DNA of 41,364 nucleotides from Clostridia bacterium (GTDB lineage Bacteria > Bacillota > Clostridia > Oscillospirales > Acutalibacteraceae). Below, in pieces: positions 32,499-38,804 of this stretch; within the stretch, counting starts at the first letter, position 1, and every line of letters starts with the position of its first letter. The notes below the pieces were generated by a model. That model ran no database searches. It saw only the letters and a program-made list of their open reading frames with translations, and was not told where the DNA came from. The stretch lies in contig JAFQKN010000189.1 of NCBI GenBank assembly GCA_017396895.1, positions 1 through 41,364 on the forward strand, read 5' to 3'. A program made the translations under genes and the position numbers.

Positions 32499-33986
32499 AT
32501 GGCTAAAATCGGTTTTGACAATGATAAATATTTGCGTTTGCAATCCAAGTGCATACGCGACAGAATTTCGCAGTTCGGCGGAAAACTGTATCTGGAATTC
32601 GGCGGAAAACTGTTTGACGACTACCACGCCTCCCGTGTTCTGCCCGGATTTAAGCCCGACAGTAAGATCAGAATGCTGTATGAACTGCGCAATGATGCGG
32701 AGATCGTCATTGTCATCAGTGCCGATGACATTGAAAAAAACAAACGCAGAGGAGACCTCGGCATTACATACGACGTGGACGTATTGCGTCTGATCGATAC
32801 TTTCCGTGAACGGGATCTGTTTGTCGGCAGTGTGGTTATTACCCGTTTTCACCAGCAACCGTCCGCCATCATGTTCCGCAAACGTCTGGAATCGCTGGGG
32901 ATCCGCGTGTATCAGCATTACGATATTGACGATTATCCGTCGAACGTATCGCTCATTGTCAGTGACGACGGTTTCGGTAAGAATGATTTTATCGAAACAC
33001 AGCGGTCTTTGGTCGTTGTGACGGCGCCCGGTCCGGGCAGCGGAAAAATGGCTGTCTGCCTGTCGCAGTTGTATCATGAATACAAGCGCGGGATCAGTGC
33101 CGGTTATGCAAAGTTTGAAACATTCCCGATCTGGAATCTGCCGCTTAAACATCCCGTAAACCTTGCTTACGAAGCCGCAACCGCCGATCTTTCCGATGTG
33201 AATATGATCGACAACTACCACATGGATGCTTACGGCGAAATGGCGGTCAACTATAACCGCGACATTGAAATTTTCCCTGTTTTGAATACCATTCTCACGC
33301 GCATTTCGGGGCAGTCTCTGTATCGTTCTCCCACGGATATGGGGGTCAATATGGTCGGTTACTGCATCATTGACGATGCGGCGGTCACGGATGCTTCCAA
33401 ACGCGAAGTGATCCGCAGATATTACAATATTGCCTGTGAAAAACGCAAGGGCCTTGCAGATGCCAGCGAGTTGCAACGCATTGAACTGATCATGAATCAG
33501 TTGGATATTACGCTTGAAAACCGCAAAAGTGCCGTTGCCGCACGTAAAAAGGAAGCGGAAACGGGCGGTGCACCCGCCGCGGCGATCGAACTTGACGACG
33601 GTACGATCATCACGGGTAAAACCACCACTTTGCTCGGTGCTTCTTCCGCGGTGCTTCTCAATACACTCAAGCATCTTGCAGGCATTCCGGATGAGATCAT
33701 GCTTTTGTCTCCTTCGGTCATTGAGCCGATTCAGAATCTCAAAGTGAAAAATATGGGCAACCGCAATCCGCTGTTGCACATTGATGAAATTCTCATTGCG
33801 CTTGCCATTTGTGCGGTCTCCGATGAAGCGGCGGCAAAAGCATTGGCGCAACTGCCCAATCTGCGCGGTGTGGATGCCCATTCTTCGGTGATGCTTTCCA
33901 ACGTGGACGAGCGTACGTTCAAGAAACTCGGCGTCAATCTGACCTGCGAACCGAAAAGTGAAATGACAAACAGACTGTACTTTTAA
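32499..33986 (+). CDS. DUF1846 (UPF0371) family protein
   Basis: The product is 495 residues, the usual size of the DUF1846 family. The N-terminus IGFDNDKYLRLQSKCIRDRI followed by LYLEFGGKLFDDYHASRVLPG is the family hallmark. VVVTAPGPGSGKMAVCLSQLYH (about 173-194) is a glycine-rich, P-loop-like segment, and DIEIFPVLNTIL follows near 254. The biochemical role is not established; a nucleotide-binding enzyme is plausible. GAGG is 8 bases before the ATG. The Gfo/Idh/MocA gene starts 30 bases after its stop, so the two are co-transcribed. Confidence 0.92.
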   Translation: MAKIGFDNDKYLRLQSKCIRDRISQFGGKLYLEFGGKLFDDYHASRVLPGFKPDSKIRMLYELRNDAEIVIVISADDIEKNKRRGDLGITYDVDVLRLIDTFRERDLFVGSVVITRFHQQPSAIMFRKRLESLGIRVYQHYDIDDYPSNVSLIVSDDGFGKNDFIETQRSLVVVTAPGPGSGKMAVCLSQLYHEYKRGISAGYAKFETFPIWNLPLKHPVNLAYEAATADLSDVNMIDNYHMDAYGEMAVNYNRDIEIFPVLNTILTRISGQSLYRSPTDMGVNMVGYCIIDDAAVTDASKREVIRRYYNIACEKRKGLADASELQRIELIMNQLDITLENRKSAVAARKKEAETGGAPAAAIELDDGTIITGKTTTLLGASSAVLLNTLKHLAGIPDEIMLLSPSVIEPIQNLKVKNMGNRNPLLHIDEILIALAICAVSDEAAAKALAQLPNLRGVDAHSSVMLSNVDERTFKKLGVNLTCEPKSEMTNRLYF

Positions 33987-34016
33987 TAATTGAATATTTT
34001 TACGGAGGGCTTGCAA

Positions 34017-35078
34017 ATGGAAAAACTCAGAATTTGTTCGATCGGACTCGGCGGCATGGGCCGTCACCATACCCGTGCGCATAAAGAACTGGGATTGACG
34101 GAAATTGTGGCATTCTGCGACATCATTCCCGAACGTGCCGAAATGATGCGCGATGAATATTTCCCCGATGCAAAGGTGTATACCGATTACCGTGAAATGA
34201 TCGAAAAGGAAAACCCGGATGCGGTCGATATTGCAACACCCAATTATCTGCATTCTCCCATGGCTGTGTTTGCTTTGGAGCACGGTTGCCATGTGTTTTG
34301 TGAAAAACCCGATGCGGTCAGCGTTGCAGAAGCAGAAAAAATGAGAGATGCCGCCGAAAAAGCAGGCAAAATTCTCATGGTCATGCGCAACAACCGTTAT
34401 TACACGCCGTCCGTATTTATGAAACAATTTATTGCCGACGGGAAGGCAGGCGACATTTATGCCGCCCGTTGCGGTTGGCAAAGACGCAGAGGAATTCCCG
34501 GCAAAGGCGGTTGGTTTACCACCAAAGCCCAATCGGGCGGCGGTCCGCTGATCGATCTCGGTGTACATATGATCGACCTTGCCATCTGGGCCATGGGCAA
34601 TCCCACGCCCGTTGCCGTCAGCGGTTGCACCTACAATAAATTTGCCGATGATAATGCGGATGCCGATTCCGAAAACGCAAAATTCGGTGATGCCATGACC
34701 GACGGTACCTTTGACGTGGAAGATCTTGCCATGGGCTTTATCCGTTTTGACAACGGTGCCTGCCTGCAGATCGAATTCAGTTGGGCCTCCAATGTGGACG
34801 TTGAAAAGCGTTATGTGGAATTGCGCGGCACCAAAGCGGGATTTTCATGGAGATCTTCGGACGAAATTGAAGTGTATTCCGAAGAACACGGTGTGCTGAC
34901 GGATCTCAAACCGCAATTGAAAGGCATAGACGGCCATGCGGCAAACATTGCCCATTTCATTGATTGCGTACAAAACGGCACCGAACCCGATTTCACTCCG
35001 CAGCAGGGTGTGAATATGATTAAAATTCTGACCGCAATTTACGAATCGGCTCAAACGGGTAAAGAAGTTTTGTTGTAA
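34017..35078 (+). CDS. Gfo/Idh/MocA-family NAD(P)-dependent oxidoreductase
   Basis: The product is 353 residues. An N-terminal Rossmann domain reads ICSIGLGGMGRHHTRAH (about 5-21). ATPNYLHSPMAVFALEHGCHVFCEKP (about 73-98) carries the EKP Lys that is catalytic in this family. A C-terminal substrate domain contains GGPLIDLGVHMIDLAIWAMG with the conserved Asp and His. Members oxidise or reduce sugars, inositols and related compounds; the substrate here is unknown. I chose the ATG at 34017 because GGAGG is 8 bases before it. It follows the DUF1846 gene and ends at a terminator. Confidence 0.94.
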   Translation: MEKLRICSIGLGGMGRHHTRAHKELGLTEIVAFCDIIPERAEMMRDEYFPDAKVYTDYREMIEKENPDAVDIATPNYLHSPMAVFALEHGCHVFCEKPDAVSVAEAEKMRDAAEKAGKILMVMRNNRYYTPSVFMKQFIADGKAGDIYAARCGWQRRRGIPGKGGWFTTKAQSGGGPLIDLGVHMIDLAIWAMGNPTPVAVSGCTYNKFADDNADADSENAKFGDAMTDGTFDVEDLAMGFIRFDNGACLQIEFSWASNVDVEKRYVELRGTKAGFSWRSSDEIEVYSEEHGVLTDLKPQLKGIDGHAANIAHFIDCVQNGTEPDFTPQQGVNMIKILTAIYESAQTGKEVLL

Positions 35079-35088
35079 ACAAAAAAGT

Positions 35089-35132
35089 AAAGCGGTATGA
35101 CCTGTAGCCATGCCGCTTTATTGCTTTTTTTT
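35089..35132 (+). terminator. Terminator after the Gfo/Idh/MocA gene
   Basis: AAAGCGGTATG and CATGCCGCTTT form a stem around a short loop, followed by ATTGC and an eight-T run. It also lies just past the stop of the convergent XRE gene. Confidence 0.85.
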
Positions 35133-35139
35133 GAAAATA

Positions 35140-35358
35140 TCAATGCTTCTCATCCGTAAGTCCCAAAATGTAATCCGCCGATACGCCCAAAGTCTTTGCT
35201 ATTGTGTAGAGCCTCTGTACGGTAGGTACACTGCCGTTGATCTCATAACGGGCGTAAGCATCGCGTTTCATGCCGAGCAGTGCGGCAAAATCGCGTTGTA
35301 TCATTCCTTTTTGCAAGCGGATCTCCTTTAATCTTGCACCGATGACCGTGGTGTCCAT
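35140..35358 (-). CDS. Small XRE-family regulator
   Basis: The product is 72 residues and a single Cro/C1-type helix-turn-helix domain: GARLKEIRLQKGMIQRDFAALL (about 7-28), then the recognition helix region MKRDAYARYEINGSVPTV and the final IAKTLGVSADYILGL. AAGGAG is 9 bases before the ATG at 35358. A longer reading frame continues upstream but runs through the structured leader and terminator, so it was not used. Its mRNA leader contains a long hairpin RNA and an intrinsic terminator, so expression probably needs readthrough or a second promoter. Two ATTTAAAAATAAA repeats just upstream (35385-35415) could be its own operators. Confidence 0.87.
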   Translation of the reverse strand: MDTTVIGARLKEIRLQKGMIQRDFAALLGMKRDAYARYEINGSVPTVQRLYTIAKTLGVSADYILGLTDEKH

Positions 35359-35403
35359 TGTCGTATTCTCCTTCTTTTTGAAATTTAAAAATAAATTGAG
35401 ATT

Positions 35404-35438
35404 TAAAAATAAAAAAGTGCGCAGCCGAAACCACGCAC
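35404..35438 (-). terminator. Terminator between the structured RNA and the XRE gene
   Basis: Minus strand: GTGCGTGG and GGC-TGCGCAC form an 8-bp stem with two G-U pairs, followed by TTTTTTATTTTT. It ends the 35462-35566 element before the regulator gene. Confidence 0.7.
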
Positions 35439-35461
35439 CGAAAAACGCAATCTCGACATGC

Positions 35462-35566
35462 ACCACACAAGCTAAGCATTCCACAAGAGAAAGCAAAGAA
35501 AGAGAATGCGTTTTTGCCGAAGCAAAAACACGATCTCTTATGAAATGCCTGATTCACTTGTGTGGT
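35462..35566 (-). ncRNA. Candidate structured RNA or attenuator upstream of the XRE gene
   Basis: The minus-strand RNA folds into a three-tier hairpin of about 105 bases. The outer stem is ACCACACAAG with CUUGUGUGGU (10 bp). The middle stem is AGGCAUUUCAUAAGAGA with UCUCUUGUGGAAUGCUU (17 bp, with three G-U pairs). The inner hairpin is GUUUUUGC-UUCG-GCAAAAAC. The three odd pairs are G-U only in the minus-strand RNA; on the plus strand they would be A-C mismatches, so the minus strand is the functional one. A promoter starts it and a terminator ends it. The 3' arm AAAAACGC can instead pair with GCGUUUUU at 35443-35450, hinting at a switch. I recognise no known family. Confidence 0.6.
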
Positions 35567-35572
35567 AATAAC

Positions 35573-35601
35573 AAAATAACACAAAATCAGAAAAAAATCA
35601 A
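35573..35601 (-). promoter_or_regulatory. Promoter of the structured RNA / XRE gene
   Basis: Minus strand: -35 TTGATT (35596-35601), 17-base spacer, -10 TATTTT (35573-35578). The predicted start falls at the outer stem of the structured RNA. Confidence 0.5.
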
Positions 35602-35611
35602 GTTTTATATT

Positions 35612-36256
35612 ATGGATCTGAAAATATTATACCGTGATACGGATCTCTGTGTCATACAAAAAGAGCCCGGGATGCTCTGTGAGGATGCACCGGGCGGCAT
35701 TCCGCCCTTGTTGCGCGCGCAGTTGCAAACCGATTATGCGGCGGTCGTACATCGGCTGGATGCAGGAACGGGCGGTGCCATGGTTTTTGCGCTGAATAAG
35801 AACGCCGCAGGTAAACTGTCTTTGCAACTGCAGGCAGGGGAGTTTGCCAAAACCTATCTTGCCGTCACGCACGGCTGTCCGCCCGAACGGGAAGGCATCT
35901 ATCGCGATCTTCTTTTTCATGACCGTCGGGCAAACAAAACTTTCGTTGTCAAAAATGAGAGAAAAGGTGTCAAAGAGGCGGTCATGTCTTACCGCATCAA
36001 AGAAACCGCAGACGGCCTTTCTTTGTGGGAGATTCAATTGCTGACCGGAAGAACGCATCAGATCCGTGTGCAACTCGGCAGTCGGAAAATGCCGCTTGTC
36101 GGTGACCGCCGCTACGGTGCAAGGGATGCATACAAGGGCTTTGCACTCTGGGCAAAGGAACTTTCGTTTTGCCATCCGCAAAGTGAGCAGCGATTGACTT
36201 TTACCTGTTTGCCCGAGTACAAAGAGCCGTGGGATCGGTTTGTGAAGCAAGACTGA
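35612..36256 (+). CDS. RluA-family pseudouridine synthase, short form
   Basis: The product is 214 residues with only the catalytic domain. The catalytic Asp50 is in VVHRLDAGTGGAMVFA, followed by FAKTYLAVTHG and the family motif LLTGRTHQIRVQLG, then LVGDRRYGA. There is no N-terminal S4 RNA-binding domain, unlike RluC/RluD. The target uridine in rRNA or tRNA is unknown. The ATG at 35612 has no visible ribosome binding site, so translation may be weak or leaderless, or the start may be later. The gap to the next gene is 31 bases, so it may be co-transcribed with the transporter. Confidence 0.88.
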   Translation: MDLKILYRDTDLCVIQKEPGMLCEDAPGGIPPLLRAQLQTDYAAVVHRLDAGTGGAMVFALNKNAAGKLSLQLQAGEFAKTYLAVTHGCPPEREGIYRDLLFHDRRANKTFVVKNERKGVKEAVMSYRIKETADGLSLWEIQLLTGRTHQIRVQLGSRKMPLVGDRRYGARDAYKGFALWAKELSFCHPQSEQRLTFTCLPEYKEPWDRFVKQD

Positions 36257-36287
36257 ATGTTAAAAATAAAAAGTCAGGAGAGTGTTT

Positions 36288-38639
36288 ATGCCTGTTGTTG
36301 CAAAATTATTCAACACTGTAAAAGGTTTTATTGAGGAATGCAGATTGTATTGGATTCGCCCCAAACCGGGTGAATACGTCAGTTACAAAGAGATCGTCAT
36401 GCTCAGCGTTGCATGGGCGGCTATGAATATGTGCGTGCAATGGGGCATCGGTTTCGGTGTCGGTAATGAGTTTACGGGTATGACGCTGAAGATGAACAAC
36501 AATCAGTTGTTGGTTATGGGATACGTCTGTACGGCGATCGGCTATATTACCACGCCGCTGAATGCGTGGATCGTGGACAATTTGCGCAGTAAGGAAGGAA
36601 AATACCGCGTATATATCCAATTGGCGATCCCGACGATGCTTCTGACGATCCTGTCTTTGTGGTTGCCTTATGAACGTGTTCGTGATTACAATCAGCCTTA
36701 TTCACAATATGCCATGATCGCTTTGCTGTTTGTGGTCGGTCAGGTGCAGGGATATATCAAAGGTTGGTTCCAGACGGGACTTATCAATATGGTGCACGTG
36801 ATCACCCCGAATACGCAGGAACGCACAAAGATCATGTCCATCACGTCCATTATTTACAGCATGGGCTTTACGATCAACAATCTGTATTATCCTGTGATGG
36901 TCGAATTGCTGTGTGAGAACAACTACAAATACACCATGACCTATTACCGCGGTGCTTATACCCCCGTGGCGTTGCTTGCTCCCGTTTGTCTGCTTGCGTT
37001 CTATTACACGAAAGAACGTCTTGTGTTGCCCAAGAGCCGCATTACGAAACTCAGTTTTGCTGCATCCATGCGTGCGGTTGCGGGAAATAAGATATTCTGG
37101 ATCAAGTGTGCCGACGGATGGAATGACTTCCTTGAAGGCGCAAAGGGCAACGTGTGGGATTGGATGGTCTACCGTGCACATATCATGAAACCCGGCACCT
37201 ATGCAATCCTCAATACCCTTGCGCACAATGCACAGTTCTGGGCGATGCTGTTTTCGCCCGCACTCATTAAAAAGTTCGGCAAACGCAAACTCAAGATTTT
37301 CTGTAATCTTATGCAGGTCGTTTTGATCGCAGGCATCGGCATATTCCTGGAATCGAGTATTCTGCCCGTCATGCTGTTTATTATCAACTTTATCAACCGC
37401 TTTGTGGACTGCCGTGAGGTGATCGACAAAGCCATTGAATCGGATATGCGTGACAATCAGCAGTATCTCATCGGTGAGCGTATCGACGGTGCATTCGGGT
37501 TTATTCAATCGTATGCCGGCAGTGTGATCGGGGCATTCACGGGCCTGTTTGTCCCGTGGGTGTATAAGAAAAAAGGCTTTGACGGCAATGACTATTCCGT
37601 GTTGGACGTATATGTGGATTATGATGAAAACCTGCCGTTGGATCAGCAGAAAAAGAACCCCGATTGCGTTCTGTTCCCCATGCTCAAAACGCTTATCAGC
37701 ATTTCCGTGGTCGGTGCGGCGATCGACGTATTGCCGTGGCTTGCGTATGATATCACCGAGATCGGCCAGCGTTCCATGATCCGCGTCATTCGCATCCGTA
37801 CCATTGTCGAGGACAGAAAAGCGAAAATGGTGGAAGATTCCGAATATATTGAAGGCTGTGACGCACTGCGGGCGGCTGTGAAATATTCGCAACTGGAACC
37901 CGTGGAGGTGCCGTCCAGAGAAGCTTTGTCCGCGGCAAAGAAAATGCCGAATACGACACCGTCTGAAATTGCCGCCCGTGAAGAAGCGATCAAGGAGGCA
38001 CGCAAAGCCGTTGCGGATGCCGAAAACCATAATGACGAAATTGAAATCGCCAAGTTCGTTATGTTTGAACTGAACCGTTTTTCTACCGAATTCGGAAAAG
38101 CGCAACTCGCACTCGCACAGTCGATCGTGGATGCAGGTCCCGACGGATTCTACCGCCGTGCGGATGAATTTATAGCGCTTGCCGCACAACTGCCCCAAAG
38201 CACGGTCAAGGAAGAACGCGTGTGGAGAAAGCAGGATATCCGCAATGCCCGCAGCATCCGCAGAAGTGCCGCCCTTGCCAAAAAGCATTTTCCGGACGGT
38301 GTGGTGGAATTCGATCAGCAGATCTATGAAGATGCCTACAATCTGCCCGATGAAACCGCACAGCAGGCAAAAGTGCGCCGCAAGGCCATGCGCGAAGCCA
38401 GCAAACAGCGCAATCTTTACGCAAACGTCGCCGCCCCCTATCTGGCCGCACTGCGTACGGTCGATCTTGCACAGGGCTATGCCGATCTTGACGGCATTAC
38501 ATCCGATTATGACGATGTCTGCCGCCGCCGTGAAGAAACCTATGCCCGCGAAGCAGCCATGGCCGCAAAACTGGCGGAAGAGCGCAGTGCCGATGCGCAA
38601 CGCCGCAAAAACGACCGCAAAATGCGCCGCCACGGTTGA
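36288..38639 (+). CDS. GPH-like (MFS_2) transporter with a long charged C-terminal domain
   Basis: The product is 783 residues. The first ~500 form a 12-helix-type transporter resembling GPH symporters, with NAWIVDNLRSKEGKYRVYIQ (about 86-105) as the cytoplasmic loop signature. The C-terminal ~280 residues are cytoplasmic, rich in Ala, Arg, Glu and Lys and probably helical or coiled-coil, starting around IRTIVEDRKAKMVED and running to RRKNDRKMRRHG. Typical family members end near 450-500 residues, so this tail is extra. I chose the ATG at 36288, 7 bases after AGGAG. The tail has no motif I know; a regulatory or scaffold role is inference. A terminator follows. Confidence 0.82.
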   Translation: MPVVAKLFNTVKGFIEECRLYWIRPKPGEYVSYKEIVMLSVAWAAMNMCVQWGIGFGVGNEFTGMTLKMNNNQLLVMGYVCTAIGYITTPLNAWIVDNLRSKEGKYRVYIQLAIPTMLLTILSLWLPYERVRDYNQPYSQYAMIALLFVVGQVQGYIKGWFQTGLINMVHVITPNTQERTKIMSITSIIYSMGFTINNLYYPVMVELLCENNYKYTMTYYRGAYTPVALLAPVCLLAFYYTKERLVLPKSRITKLSFAASMRAVAGNKIFWIKCADGWNDFLEGAKGNVWDWMVYRAHIMKPGTYAILNTLAHNAQFWAMLFSPALIKKFGKRKLKIFCNLMQVVLIAGIGIFLESSILPVMLFIINFINRFVDCREVIDKAIESDMRDNQQYLIGERIDGAFGFIQSYAGSVIGAFTGLFVPWVYKKKGFDGNDYSVLDVYVDYDENLPLDQQKKNPDCVLFPMLKTLISISVVGAAIDVLPWLAYDITEIGQRSMIRVIRIRTIVEDRKAKMVEDSEYIEGCDALRAAVKYSQLEPVEVPSREALSAAKKMPNTTPSEIAAREEAIKEARKAVADAENHNDEIEIAKFVMFELNRFSTEFGKAQLALAQSIVDAGPDGFYRRADEFIALAAQLPQSTVKEERVWRKQDIRNARSIRRSAALAKKHFPDGVVEFDQQIYEDAYNLPDETAQQAKVRRKAMREASKQRNLYANVAAPYLAALRTVDLAQGYADLDGITSDYDDVCRRREETYAREAAMAAKLAEERSADAQRRKNDRKMRRHG

Positions 38640-38654
38640 ATACGAAAATGAAAG

Positions 38655-38683
38655 ACAGGTGTCCTGACGGATGCCTGTTTTTT
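38655..38683 (+). terminator. Terminator after the transporter gene
   Basis: ACAGGTGTCC and GGATGCCTGT form a stem with a TGAC loop, then a T-run. Confidence 0.8.
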
Positions 38684-38743
38684 GTCATTCCCCCCTTGTG
38701 CATTCAATCGCAAGCAGGTGTATTTTATTCTTGATACAAAATA

Positions 38744-38772
38744 TTGACGAAACGAACGGAATTTTGTAGAAT
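38744..38772 (+). promoter_or_regulatory. Promoter of the TIR-STAND gene
   Basis: -35 TTGACG (38744-38749), 17-base spacer, -10 TAGAAT (38767-38772), about 32 bases before the ATG. It shows that this gene is transcribed on its own. Confidence 0.65.
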
Positions 38773-38804
38773 AGAATCGGAGTATTCCGAAAGGAGAAAA
38801 TGTT

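Noticed and set aside
32445-34568. A 707-codon minus-strand open frame opposite the DUF1846 and Gfo/Idh/MocA genes
   Set aside because: It covers two clearly recognised genes on the plus strand, has no family resemblance and has a Cys/His-rich composition typical of an antisense shadow.
36702-38633. A 643-codon minus-strand open frame opposite the long-tailed transporter
   Set aside because: Same kind of antisense shadow; no ribosome site, no recognisable domain.
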